A stretch of 64,000 nucleotides of DNA. Origin: Hypericum androsaemum. Its lineage: Eukaryota; Streptophyta; Magnoliopsida; Malpighiales; Hypericaceae. The DNA is taken from positions 18,288,228-18,352,227 of the forward strand of contig OZ023184.1 in assembly GCA_963995505.1 (NCBI GenBank), written 5' to 3'. The stretch's first letter is position 1, and each line of letters begins with the position of its first letter. The notes beneath the pieces were generated by a model. The model was given only the letters and a program-made list of their open reading frames with translations, had not been told where the DNA came from and made no database searches. The position numbers were made by a program, and so were the translations under genes. Shown in pieces: positions 1 through 10,583 of the stretch.

Positions 1-540
1 AATGAGTGCAGGTAAAAAGGTTCAATATTTGACCTGGGTTTCTTCTCTTTTTAATTACCATTTCTTGTTCCGAAATCGGCACTGCAAATTTTTGGGAACG
101 AGCCATTCATATCGGTGTTTGTTCAAGCCATTTGCTTTCCATTTTCTGGGTCTTCACTTGCAGAGCCATAGATAAAGATTGTGCAAATAATACTTCTTGT
201 ATAGCTAAACTGGTTGAAGTTGAGGAACTTTTCTTCTGTTATTTATCAAAAACTAGAACCTTTACTGGGTTATTAAAAAAAAGGTTCTTTGTTTAAGGAT
301 ATTGATTGTGTTGGAGGAATGCAAGTCTGTGTCATTATTGTGGTAATCTCATTGCAAGCATGTCTTTAATCCTTAATGTTTGATGACAGATTGTCTGAAT
401 GGCCTGTGATTTTGTTTAGTTGATACCCAGGCGACTATCTTATGATGTAATGATTCAAATGGTAGAGTAATTATTCAAATGGTACTAAGGAATTATTAAT
501 TGTGAATTTAATTAGATGAATTTGATCGAATACATGTGAA
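1..540. other. Left flank, no gene recognised
   Basis: This is AT-rich sequence with no convincing open reading frame on either strand. It could be an intron or the 3' part of a gene lying to the left, but nothing coding can be recognised. It passes into a tandem repeat array at about 541. Confidence 0.4.
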
Positions 541-1265
541 ATGGTATATCCAGTTGTGTCAAATGGTATACCTATTTGTGTCAAATGGTATGGACAAAAC
601 AATGGAAACCATTGTATCATTAAAGTGCAAACCATTGTATCATTACATTGCAAACCTTTTGATCGTAACAATGAAAAATTATTTGACCATAACAGACCAA
701 ACATTTTAATTATTACAGTGCAAATCATTTGATCATAATAGAACAATCCTTTTAATCGTAAAAGTAAAAACTATTTGAACACAACATGACAAACCATGTT
801 ATCATTACAACGCAAACTATTTGATCATAACAGAACAAACCTATTAATTATTAGAGTGCAAACCATTTGATCATAATAGAATAAATATTTTAATTGTATC
901 ATTAAATATGTTGAAACGGTATGCCCGGTTACGTCAAAATTATATGTCCGGTTATGTCAAATGGTATGTCAGGTTACGTCAAATGGTATACCTGGTTATG
1001 TCAAATGGTATACTCGATTATGTCAAATGGTATGACATGTTATATAATTAATTTGATAATATTAATTATAATTTTTGCAGATGAATTTAATCAAAGATAT
1101 GTTGAAATGGTATGCTAATTTTGTCAAATAGTATGCTCAATTATATCGAATTGTATATCCGGTTATTTAAAATATTTATAATAAGAAAGTTAAATAATTA
1201 ATTAACTTATATATCGAATTGTATGTTCAATTATATCAAATAGTATGTCCGGTTATATCAAATGA
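541..1265. repeat. Satellite-like array of 22-bp and 23-bp units
   Basis: Two related short repeats alternate. At 541-600 and 905-1265 the core 'tcaaatggtat' recurs with a 22-bp period (the atgg core is at 541, 563, 585 and again at 961, 983, 1005, 1027). Between 600 and 900 a different unit of about 23 bp with the core 'tttgatcataacagaac' repeats around ten times. Units have diverged, most strongly at the right end. The short reading frames across this block are products of the repeat and are not genes. Confidence 0.8.
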
Positions 1266-1299
1266 ATGTGTCACGAAAAGCTAATACACTAAGATTAAG

Positions 1300-1301
<2 letters not shown>

Positions 1302-1370
<69 letters not shown>
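1302..1370. repeat. (TA)n microsatellite
   Basis: An almost pure TA dinucleotide run of about 68 bp lies between the satellite-like array and the first pararetroviral fragments. Confidence 0.95.
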
Positions 1371-1374
<4 letters not shown>

Positions 1375-1487
1375 ATGGAAGAAAAACGACATTGGAGAAC
1401 ATTCCGTAATCTGCTGTTCTGTTAAGCTTAAGATTATTTTTTTTAACAATGTCTTCTCGACGGGCTCTATGTAATAGATGTTGGAAG

Positions 1488-1852
1488 CCAGGGTTTTTAG
1501 CACTCTGCTGACTCTGAACTTTATAATTAAAGACCGATTACACATAGAGCAAAACTTAGCAAGTAAAGGGGTTAAAATGATAGATCCCGTTAAAATTGAT
1601 CCAGAAGAATCAGAATCTGCTGTTTTTCTAGTTTTGCTAAGAATTTTGATTTGACTCAGTTACTGCATAGCTAGCGCACATAGATTTCTGAGCGTACTCT
1701 GCTGATTCCTGAAATGATGCTGAGTTTTTCTAGTTTTTGCTAAAAAGTTTATTCTGGATTTTGTTATATCATCCCCTATTAATCCTAGTTTTGCTAATCG
1801 GTCAACAATATCTTTACTTGCTAAGTTTTGTACTATACCTTCTATTTTGACC

Positions 1853-1892
<40 letters not shown>

Positions 1893-2132
1893 AGTGGTAG
1901 GAAGTGTATGCCGACGGGCTCTATGTGCAATCGCCGGTTCGTAAAAAAACATTTATTAAGTTCTAGAAACAAAGACTTAACTAAGAGATAATCTTGGTTT
2001 CATGCAATCGCCAGTTAAACTCCCTACCTTCCCTTATTAGTCTACGTTCTAAAGCCTCTAGAACTTAATAGTTACGCAAGCCATATAAAAAAAAAGAAGT
2101 AAGCGGGCCCTTTGATGTTGATAGCTTGCGTA
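1488..2132. mobile_element. Scrambled lineage A pararetrovirus shards
   Basis: Short pieces of lineage A are joined in both orientations. 1547-1608 matches the movement-protein 3' region (+). About 1744-1798 matches the protease/RT spacer (-), and 1812-1850 the movement-protein region again (-). A (GA)n tract at 1855-1886 is followed by leader sequence (-) to about 1940. The rest is leader-like A-rich DNA. There is no coding capacity. Confidence 0.7.
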
Positions 2133-2495
2133 AGAATCATCGGAAAAAATATACACAAGTTCCTCCCCCTCATGAGTACTTAAAACTCTCTCTGTTTTCC
2201 CTATTAGTTCATAGTTCTTAAGCTTCCAGAGCTTCAGAGTCGCAAGCCGTCTAAAAAAAAAAAAAAGTCAGAGTCAGTCGAACCGGCGATTGCACATAGA
2301 GCCCGTCGGCATACACTCCCTACCACTGTAAGCTCTCTCTCTCTCTCTCTCTCAATCTCTCACCGGCCACACACTCCCCCCAATTGGTATCAGAGCTAGT
2401 AACGATTTTCAAGGTTAAAAGGACAAGACAGGCTCGGTTAAGGTAGCCATGATGGGCATAAATCCTTTTTATACTGAGAACCCGCTTGTATGAAA
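2133..2495 (+). mobile_element. Lineage A1 leader with primer-binding site
   Basis: This is a transcript leader of lineage A1, nearly identical to the copies at 5040-5234 and 7588-7850. It includes a poly(A)-rich stretch, a (CT)n tract at about 2332-2353, the primer-binding site at 2384-2396 (TTGGTATCAGAGC) and a short upstream ORF that begins near 2449. It breaks off soon after the short ORF, before any ORF1 sequence. Confidence 0.8.
2384..2396 (+). promoter_or_regulatory. tRNA-Met primer-binding site
   Basis: TTGGTATCAGAGC is complementary to the 3' end of plant initiator tRNA-Met. It is the standard minus-strand primer site of Caulimoviridae. Confidence 0.85.
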
Positions 2496-2693
2496 CTTAT
2501 CCTAGTTTTGATCATTTGGGAGTGTCCTTTAATGTTAGAAAAGAGCTATTAAAATTTATCCTGCAAAAACTCACGTTAAAATGATAGATCCCGTTAAGTT
2601 TTGTTATAAGCATTTTGATTTGACTCAGTTAGGGAATCAAAATGATCGTGTCATATCCCGAATCAGTATTTGCCTGAAAGGATAGTGGTAAAC

Positions 2694-2890
2694 TTATCCT
2701 CGGAGAAGGACACTATACACAGATCTGGAGTACAGACCAATGGCGAATGATCTTACCACATAGTGGTGACGGAGGTCTTCTAGAAGAAAGCCACATCATC
2801 CACCTAGAAGATGAACGACAGATGGAACTAGAAGCTGCTAGTATAACAAGTGGCGACGTATCTATCCCAGACACGCATAGAGCAGACTAA
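2694..2890 (+). pseudogene. Viroplasmin-like ORF3, C-terminal fragment (A1)
   Basis: This fragment encodes only the last part of the lineage A ORF3 protein, ending at the TAA at 2888-2890. It matches the fuller copy at 3586-4790 almost base for base. The upstream part is missing: sequence before 2694 is unrelated scrambled leader and spacer. Confidence 0.75.
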
Positions 2891-3238
2891 TAATGATCAC
2901 GGACGTAAGAACTGACATTTTGTGCCAATTATTGTACTTTTCACTAGTCTTAGTGCGCTAGCTAGTAGACAGCTGTAAGCTAACATTTTGACGTTTTGTG
3001 CCAATTATTGTACCTTTTACTAGTCTTAGTGCGCTAGCTAGGCAGCTAGTAATACGCCTGCGAGCGTACTTTAGAGAAATCTAGAGTTTGGCCAGCAGAT
3101 TCCTAGTTTTGCTAAGCGGGCCCTTTGATGATGCTGACTATGATGCTGACTCCTGAACAAGAAAAACAGCAGTTAATCAGCTAGTAATACGCCTGAAATG
3201 ATTCTAATAGCTAAGCTGTCTACTAGCCGCTTGCACAT
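2891..3238 (+). mobile_element. Lineage A1 intergenic/enhancer region, rearranged end
   Basis: This is the intergenic region downstream of ORF3, with the two enhancer-like direct repeats also seen at 4818-4941. After about 3070 it becomes a scramble of intergenic and spacer fragments, and no TATA box follows. Movement-protein sequence begins at about 3239. Confidence 0.65.
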
Positions 3239-3585
3239 AGAAGGTATAGTACAAAACTTAGCAAGTAAAGGGGTTAAAATGATAGATCCCGTTAAAATTG
3301 ATCCAGAAGAATTAGCTGGCTTAGAATGGTCTTTAAATGAATTTTCAGGACCAGGAAACAGAATTATGGTTCCTGAAAGAAGCATATTGTATGAAAATAC
3401 AGATGGATCCTATGGTTTAAGATTTAATAATTATAAAGGAAAAGAAGTAAAGGAAGATCATGAGAATATCGATAGCGATGAAGAAACAAATTTAATGAAT
3501 TTCGAATTTACAAACGAAGATGAACCATTAGGAGATCCTATTTATGATACAGAGAATGAACAAGAAATACTAGATCTAGAAGAAG
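3239..3585 (+). pseudogene. Movement-protein C-terminus and linker (A1 polyprotein fragment)
   Basis: The reading frame matches the end of the 30K-type movement domain and the acidic linker before the coat domain. At about 3585 it passes in frame, through a shared 'gaagaa' sequence, into the middle of ORF3. The open frame 3198-3734 is therefore a chimera of two viral genes made by deletion or template switching, and not a natural protein. Confidence 0.8.
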
Positions 3586-4790
3586 CTCGAGAGGCTTTTG
3601 GGCCCAACTTTTTTATTGAACCAGAAGTAGTTAGACCTTTTTCTGATGTAACCAGAGAAGAACCAGCCCAGCTTATTCTTCGACATGAAGATACAATTCG
3701 ACAACTGGAAGCCCAGATCGTACATCTTCAATAGCAAAACGAATAGCAGATTAGACATCTGGAAGAAAAACGACAAGAAGCTGAACAAAAGGCTCTAACA
3801 GCTGGGGTTACAGCTCAAAAGAATGAACAGACAATAAACATTTTGGAAAAAATGGTGGCCAAGCTCAACAAATCAGGAACAGAACTAAGGAAAAAACTAG
3901 ACGACACCGAGTCCAAGCTGTCAAAAGGCCCCAACAGAGACTTTCTACAATTAAAAGCTAGACTACTCGATCTTCCAGCTCAACAAATTCTACAGCCCCT
4001 CTTTGATGAATGGCCTCAGGGAGAAGAGTTAATAAAAAAAAAACCCGAAGAAGCTCATCTTAGAGATTTGATCACAGCTCAGCAAGACTTAGCAAGAATC
4101 CATCACAAAGAAGCAAACTGGATTTTCCAAGGAATAGATATAATACAAAAACCTTACAGCCTCAACAGCAGAACTGTGGGGCTCTTAAAACTGCACGTAG
4201 ATTTAAACAAAACAGATTTACCGGCTAAACTCATCCTAAGGTTTTATCACTTAGGAATGGTCGATGTTATGATCTTAAAATTAGAAGAGGATGGAAGTAT
4301 GGAAGATGTTCTCCAATGGTTCGGGGAAAAATTCTTTCTGATAGCAGGTAACATGGTGGCTAGAGGACGGATCTTCTGCCTCATCGAATCAACTCTCCCA
4401 CGAGTAACAGAGTTCACCACCATCCCAGGCAAGAAGAGGATAATTCTGCTAGATGAAACAGAGTTCGAAGAAATAGAATTAAACCTAGATGCCCCCTCTC
4501 CTTATGATCTCAATGAAATTAGAAACCCAGAAGTCTATAGATTGCTTCAGAACCCAGCCTGTCTGCCCACATTGCGAGGATGGAAGAATCTTCGACTCCT
4601 CGGAGAAGGACACTATGCACAGATCTGGAGTACAGACCAATGGCGAATGATCTTACCACATAGTGGTGACGGAGGTCTTCTAGAAGAAAGCCACATCATC
4701 CACCTAGAAGATGAACGACAGATGGAACTAGAAGCTGCTAGTATAACAAGTGGCGACGTATCTATCCCAGACACGCATAGAGCAGACTAA
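3586..4790 (+). pseudogene. Viroplasmin/transactivator-like ORF3, 5'-truncated (A1)
   Basis: ORF3 of lineage A. In fuller copies (11424-12374 and 15958-16284, minus strand) the protein has a viroplasmin-like domain with the Y-V-x-x-G...G-V-F pattern of the caulimovirus P6 family, then a long coiled coil and a C-terminal domain. Only the last few residues of the viroplasmin part are left here. Two in-frame TAG codons, 3732-3734 and 3744-3746, stand where other copies have CAG. The frame then stays open from 3843 to 4790. In exogenous relatives P6 helps polycistronic translation and forms inclusion bodies; that role is inferred. Confidence 0.75.
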
Positions 4791-5060
4791 TAATGATCAC
4801 GGACGTAAGAACTGACATTTTGTGCCAATTATTGTACTTTTTACTAGTCTTAGTGCGCTAGCTAGTAGACAGCTGTAAGCTAACATTTTGACGTTTTGTG
4901 CCAATTATTGTACCTTTTACTAGTCTTAGTGCGCTAGCTAGGCAGCTAGTAATACGCCTGCGAGCGTACTTTAGAGAAATCTAGAGGTTCTCTGCCTCTG
5001 ACTCCTGCTATATAAGGAGCCCTCCATTCTTGTAAAAATCATCGGAAAAAATATACACAA
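4791..5060 (+). promoter_or_regulatory. Lineage A1 promoter: as-1-like element, direct repeats, TATA box
   Basis: Directly after the ORF3 stop is ACGTAAGAACTGAC, similar to the as-1 element of the CaMV 35S promoter. Two direct repeats of about 48 bp follow with a 76-bp period (4818-4865 and 4894-4941). A TATATAA box lies at 5009-5015 in a conserved 'ctatataaggagcc' context. Transcription would start about 30 bp downstream. The architecture is that of a pararetroviral full-length RNA promoter; activity cannot be judged from sequence. Confidence 0.7.
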
Positions 5061-5236
5061 GTTCCTCCCCCTCATAAGTACTTAAAACTCTCTCTTTTTT
5101 CCCTATTAGTTCATAGTTCTTAAGCTTCCAGAGCTTCAGAGTCGCAAGCCGTCTTAAAAAAAAAAAGAGTCAGAGTCAGTCGAACCGGCGATTGCACATA
5201 GAGCCCGTCGGCATACACTCCCTACCACTGTAAGCC
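5061..5236 (+). mobile_element. Lineage A1 leader, truncated before the primer site
   Basis: This is the 5' leader downstream of the TATA box. It stops at 'ccactgtaag' just before the (CT)n tract and joins coat-protein coding sequence at 'ccacttgtta'. The shared 'ccact' suggests a microhomology junction. The primer site and ORF1 are absent. Confidence 0.75.
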
Positions 5237-7587
5237 ACTTGTTATAGATATTATAAATGGTAAAAGCTTGCTTAGTGATTTTTACAAACCAGAAGCAAAT
5301 TATATGGACCAAACAATGGTACCAGTTGATAGAGGTACTAAAAGACCAAAACCAGAATTTATAACTCCAGGAACATCTGGAACAGAAAGATCAGGAAGGG
5401 AACCCTGGCTTCCACCATCTATTACATACCAAGGAGAATCTAATCTTAGAGGTCGAGGATCTAGAATGCCAATTGGACGATTATATAGCTCTGATATGTT
5501 ACTAGTAGAGCAGCAACATCCACAGTTATGGCCAGACGAAGTCCTGGTATGGGAACAAACAGTAGTCAGAACTGGGAAACTAATAAACGATTAGATATAG
5601 ATATGTTCTCTTATCTAGAAACAACTTTAGGACCAACAGCGCTAGGATTTTGGCAAAGCAAAAAGGCTAAAAATCCCGAAGAAATTAATACATTAAAATC
5701 ATTAGGAGATAATCCTTATAACTTTACAAGTCAGATTATGATTCTGTTATTAGGAGTAGATCCGGCAAAAGAAAATACGTTTATACAAGATACGGCAGTT
5801 AGGAACCTAGAACAATTAAGTATAACAGATTTTAAGTATATCAAGGAATTTAGCTCCGACTTTGCTAGATTACTAGCACAAACTGGGCGAGCTATGGATG
5901 ATAATTTATGTAATAGATATTTTATAAAATTACCAGGAGACTTAGGAAGATCTATACATGAGGACTGGGTAGCTGATTATGGTTTAACAGAAGGATTAGG
6001 CGTAGGACCACGAATAACCTACGTATTTAATAAACTAGAAGAAAAGTGTAAAGAAGCAACTATGCAAGAACAAATTCGAAGGCAGGCTTGGGCTTTTTGT
6101 AAAACAGCAGTTTATACGCCACAAGCATACGGATATTATGATAAACATAAAATTAAGAAAAAATACCTTAGGAAAAGTACGTCGTATAGAAAAGATAAAC
6201 CATGGAAAAATAAGGATAAGTACGTAAAGAAAAAATCCAAAACTAGGAAGTGTACCTGTTTTATCTGTGGAGATCCAGATCACCTAGCAAATAGATGCCC
6301 CAATAAGGCAAAAAATGCAGAAAGATCTAACTTAGTAGAACAGTTAGACGAATATGAAATACAAAGTATTAGAACTGATGATTCTGACAATTCTGTTTAT
6401 AGTATAACCAGTGAGTCAGATAGAGAAAACCCTCCTAAAATAACATATACGTATATGAATACAGAAGAAAATGAATGTCCTCATGAATGGATTAGAAATA
6501 GATGCAATAATCATATAAATTGCTATAATTGTAAGTTATATCCTGCAATAGAAAGACGTTATCAATGTAATTACTGCTTCAAGGAAATCTGCTTTCTATG
6601 TATAAAAAAGATCTATAAAATTGAAACGGATCTAATAGGAAGAAACAAAGACTTAACTAAGGATAACAACTTCTATACTGAACAAATTGACAAACATGAA
6701 TTAGAAATTGAACTCATTAAACAGAGATTAACAAAACTAGAAACAGATAACGATAGGGGTAGAAATAAAATAATAATTGAAGAAAATAACATGGCCGAAC
6801 AAGTAGCAGAAGAAGAAGCCTTTATAATCGGTGACTGTATAGCTAGTTTAATAACATTAAAATGTAGAGTCTGGATAGAGAATAACAAATTCCTAGATCT
6901 AACAGCCATTTTAGACACAGGCAGTACTAAGAGTTTAATAGGATACAGTATGGTCCCTAAACAATACCATACACCACTAAAGTACCATATTACCACTCGA
7001 ACAGTAGAAAATAGATTATTAACGTTAACCCATTGTTTAGAATGCACTGGAATTCAGTTTTTAGATTTTGCAGGTAATTATAGTACTAAATATGACCTTC
7101 CACAGGTAAATATTGCCCCTGAAGGCACTCGTAGTAAAGAATTTTTGCTTGGCATTAATTTTCTTTGTAGCCTCAATGGAAGTCTTACTATAGCCCGTAA
7201 CTGCATCACCATTAGTAAACAGGTTTATACATTTCCAACTAATAAATATATTCAAACATCAGAGTTCGCGCGCAAGCGTGGTGGACACTCCCAATTAGAT
7301 TTTTTAGCAACAAAAAATGTTCAGTCTAGTAATATAGAAAATGAAGCTTACCAAATGTTAGGAAAAATGTTGTCACAAGATTTAGAAAAAGGACCAGATA
7401 TAAAAAGAAGCATAAACTACCCTAAAATTCAAAAATTAGAAAAGTTAGGATTAATAGGGGATGATATAACAAAGGCCAGAGTAAACTTTTTAGCAAAAAT
7501 AATAATTAAGAATCCTGACATCCGAATAGTTACTGCAAATATCGATTATAGCCCTCTAGATAGGGAAGAATTTAGGAGTCAAATTCC
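5237..7587 (+). pseudogene. Coat-protease part of lineage A1 polyprotein
   Basis: Seen in order: coat domain; zinc knuckle CX2CX4HX4C (C-F-I-C...H...C, about 6258-6300); a second Cys cluster with exact CX2CX11CX2CX4CX2C spacing (about 6523-6600); and an aspartic protease with the L-D-T-G-S motif (about 6910). A one-base deletion near 5568 shifts the frame, so the coat start (5268-5594) and the rest (from 5528) lie in different frames. RT and RNase H are missing: at about 7587 the sequence jumps into leader at a shared 'gaa'. The tail of the open frame to 7729 is translated leader. Confidence 0.85.
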
Positions 7588-7636
7588 TGAACCGGCGATT
7601 GCACATAGAGCCCGTCGGCATACACTCCCTACCACT

Positions 7637-7675
<39 letters not shown>

Positions 7676-7983
7676 GGCCACACACTCCCCCCAATTGGTA
7701 TCAGAGCTAGTAACGATTTTCGAGGTTAAAAGGACAAGACAGGCTCGGTTAAGGTAGCCATGATGGGCATAAATCCTTTTTATACTGAGAACCCGCTTGT
7801 ATGAAACCAAGATTATCTGTATTGGTTGTGATTCTGATTTGGGATCGTTGTTTAGCTGTCTACTTTTACTTTTTATGTTCTAATTATATCTTTCTCACTG
7901 AGGCTTGCTATTCATAAGGGAAAGCTAGAACTGGACTAATTGGGAAAACTATTCACCATAATTGTCACTCATCACTTCTGCCC
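7588..7983 (+). mobile_element. Lineage A1 leader with (CT)n, primer site and short ORFs
   Basis: The leader runs through a (CT)n tract (7643-7671), the primer-binding site (7695-7707), a 14-codon short ORF (7760-7804) and a second short frame whose ATG at 7801 overlaps the first stop as ATGA. The second frame ends at a TAA about 40 codons later, shortly before ORF1. Confidence 0.8.
7695..7707 (+). promoter_or_regulatory. tRNA-Met primer-binding site
   Basis: TTGGTATCAGAGC, complementary to the 3' end of initiator tRNA-Met. It lies directly downstream of the (CT)n tract. Confidence 0.85.
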
Positions 7984-8565
7984 TTGAGCACGTGTCACAA
8001 AATTGCGACTAGTAAGAAACATCTGGACTACTTAGATTTAGAACTTGATTCCAGAGAAAAATCAAAAATAATATTAGAAGGATACGAGTTAATTTGTCGT
8101 TTTGATAGGAATTTTGAACACAAGCTACACAGTAATAATAATCATCTCAATAGTTTAACCGATCTAATAGTTAGTCTAGGAAGTCACCTAGAAACCGAAA
8201 AGGAACTAAATATTAAAAATTATAATAATTTGATAGAAGCAATTACTGAAGTAGAAAGACTGTTAAGACTCTCTGTAGAAAATCAAAACTATATCAAGAA
8301 CCAGAACGAACAGATTATCTTAGAAATTAAAAAATTAAGTATACTTACTGAAAAACCTAAAAGAACCGAGGTAGAACTAAAACCAGTCTTAGGCGAATTA
8401 GAAAAGCTAGCAGAAAATATCAAGAGATTGAAAGAAGAAAATCACGCTAAGAAAAAAATTAACGGTCTAACTAAAGCCTTAGAAAAATTAAACTTAGAAC
8501 AAGGTGAAAGACCTAGAAAAGATATCCTTCCTCCAAAGTATATCCATTGGTTACCTAAAAAATGA
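7984..8565 (+). CDS. Lineage A1 ORF1, coiled-coil protein of unknown function
   Basis: An open frame of about 190 codons, rich in Leu, Glu, Lys and Asn with heptad-like spacing, so probably a coiled coil. It ends in the ATGA overlap with ORF2 (TGA at 8563-8565, ATG at 8562). There is no ATG at its 5' end: the open frame starts at a TTG (7984) and the first residues shared with subtype A2 begin near an ATT at 8002. A non-AUG start, as known for ORF I of rice tungro bacilliform virus, is possible. The position is that of badnavirus/tungrovirus P1, but no sequence family is recognised. This copy has no internal stop. Confidence 0.65.
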   Translation: MSTCHKIATSKKHLDYLDLELDSREKSKIILEGYELICRFDRNFEHKLHSNNNHLNSLTDLIVSLGSHLETEKELNIKNYNNLIEAITEVERLLRLSVENQNYIKNQNEQIILEIKKLSILTEKPKRTEVELKPVLGELEKLAENIKRLKEENHAKKKINGLTKALEKLNLEQGERPRKDILPPKYIHWLPKK

Positions 8566-9410
8566 CAACTCCATTTGCTGGAAGACCTTATAGAACAGGG
8601 ACTATAACAGAACCAGCTAGAAATAGTGTAAGTGATACTATTTCAACAGATTCATTTCTAGGAAGACTGCTTAGAGGATCAGGAAGTAGTAGTACACAGG
8701 ATGTGGTTCAGTTAGAAGAAGAAATAGATGTCAAAAGAAATCTGGAACTTTATAATAATGCTCAAGTAGATGCTTTAAATCCTAGAACACTATACCAGAC
8801 AGGACTCCTTAACGTACGAACAGTACTAGTGAGAAGTAACAGAGAAGAAAGCTTAAGAATTGTGGATAATACAGAGGAAATAGAACTATTTACACCAGAA
8901 ACGTTAAAACGTTTAAAACAGTCAGGAAAACGTTCTGTACACATAGGATTAATTGTCATAGGAATTAAAGGACTAGGAAGAAAAGAATTAGGAACGAAAG
9001 CTTTGGTCTTAATTCTAGATAAATCGTGGCAGACCGATTTAAAGAAAGCAATAATAGCAGGAATGGAAGTAGATATGAGTAAAAATAGTGCTCTATTTTA
9101 CTGTTCACCCGCAGTATTAAAAGATATTAAAAATTTAAAAAACTTAAAAATAGGACTAAAAACAAGAGGGTATGAAAATTTTATAGGTAATAACCTTGTA
9201 ATAAGCATAGGAATACTAGGAAAGGCAAGTAATAGATCCGGAATGAAATTTAAAGTAAACATAGAAGGTATAGTACAAAACTTAGCAAGTAAAGGGGTTA
9301 AAATGATAGATCCCGTTAAAATTGATCCAGAAGAATTAGCTGGCATAGAATGGTCTTTAAATGAATTTTCAGGACCAGGAAACAGAATTATGGTTCCTGA
9401 AAGAGGCTAA
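8562..9410 (+). pseudogene. Movement-protein domain of lineage A1 polyprotein, truncated
   Basis: This is the N-terminal 30K-superfamily movement domain of ORF2. The start is the ATG that overlaps the ORF1 stop. The frame contains the typical '-HIGLIVIGIKGLG-' core. In fuller copies it continues through an acidic linker into the coat. Here it is cut at about 9404, where 'gaaag' joins coat sequence out of frame and a stop follows at 9408-9410. Movement proteins of this family tubulate or gate plasmodesmata; that role is inferred from family. Confidence 0.8.
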
Positions 9411-9640
9411 AAATCCCGAGGAAATTAATACATTAAAATCATTAGGAGATAATCCCTACAACTTCACAAGTCAGATTAGAATTTTGTTATTAGGAGTTGA
9501 TCCGGCAAAAGAAAATACGTTTATATAGCCTCAAAGTATTTGATCCAGAAGATTCTGTTAAGACTCCGAATCAGAATCTTTTAATACTCCAGATTATATT
9601 CCAAATAAAGATAATCTTATCTGGAAAACAGATTAGAAAT
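9405..9640 (+). mobile_element. Coat fragment and scrambled joint (lineage A)
   Basis: 9405-9527 is a piece of the coat domain closest to subtype A2. It is followed by about 110 bp of short mixed pieces that include RT-derived words, with no reading frame. RT sequence then starts near 9640. Confidence 0.6.
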
Positions 9641-10343
9641 TGGAAACGGTAAAATAGAATTACAACCACATATAGCAGAAAAAATTCTTAGTTTTCCAGA
9701 TAAACTAGAAGGCTTAAAACAAATCCATGCTTTCTTAGGAATCATGAATTATGCAAGAAAATTTATTCCAAATCTTAGTAAATTAACAGGACCTTTATAT
9801 AGTAAAACGTCCAAAAATGGTCAAAGAAATTTCAATAAAGAGGATATAGAATTAGTTAAGAAAATTAAGCAGGAAGTTCGAAAGATAAAACCTCTAGAAT
9901 TACCTCTTACCACAGATTATATTATCATAGAATGCGATGGAAGTAAAGAAGGATGGGGAGCAGTAATGATCTGCAAGCCACATAAATATGCAGATAAAGA
10001 CACAGAAAGAATAGCAGCATACGCTAATGGTAATTTTAATAAAGCTGGTATGAACTGGACTAGTCTAGACTTTGAAATACAGGCATTAATAAATGCATTA
10101 GATAAGTTTAAATTATATACAAATAAGGAATTTACAGTAAAAACGGATTGCGAAGCTATAGTTAAATTCCTAAAAAATGAAAATAGCAAAAAGATAAATA
10201 GAACTAGATGGATTAACTTACAAAATTTAATACAAGGTAGTGGTTATTCCATAGAATTCGAGCATATTAAAGGAAAAAATAATAGTTTAGCAGATTTATT
10301 ATCCAGAAGCATTAACAAGTTTTTTGATGATGCAGGAAAATAA
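9640..10343 (+). pseudogene. RT thumb-RNase H end of lineage A polyprotein
   Basis: Encodes the end of the reverse transcriptase and the whole RNase H domain. The E-C-D-G-S catalytic Asp region is at about 9932, and the end is at the natural stop 10341-10343. The fingers and palm with the YIDD motif are missing. Six bases of extra sequence near the end (F-F-D-D-A versus F-F-N-A) separate it from the copy at 38510. Immediately downstream is a promoter and ORF3 in the opposite orientation, so this is a tail-to-tail inversion junction. Confidence 0.8.
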
Positions 10344-10583
10344 TATGAAGAAAAGGGTCCGTAATTACAAGAATGGAGAAGGGCTCCTTAAATAGAAGGA
10401 GCCAGAGGCAGAGAGAATCTAGTTCTTTGCAGGCGCACTAATAAAAGTTACCTAGCTCACAGCTGGCTACTAGCTAGCGTACTACTACTAGTAAAAAGTA
10501 AGTACAATAATTGGGACAAAACGTCAGCCCTTACGTCTAATTGGGACAAAACGTCAGCCCTTACGTATAATTATTAATAATTA
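10344..10583 (-). promoter_or_regulatory. Lineage A2 promoter with tandem as-1-like elements
   Basis: On the minus strand, two identical 26-bp units (10511-10536 and 10541-10566) contain ACGTAAGGGCTGACGTTTTG, very like the CaMV 35S as-1 element. A TATTTAA box lies at 10388-10394 in the context 'ctatttaaggagcc'. The element lies just downstream of the ORF3 stop, as in subtype A1, but its sequence differs. A related piece is at 21215-21312. Confidence 0.7.

Noticed and set aside
1262..1545. Open frames across the (TA)n tract (Tyr-Ile repeats) on both strands
   Set aside because: They are produced by the dinucleotide repeat and have no domain.
5528..7729. 733-codon frame taken as one natural protein
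   Set aside because: Its last about 45 codons are translated leader sequence, and its start is out of frame with the coat N-terminus.
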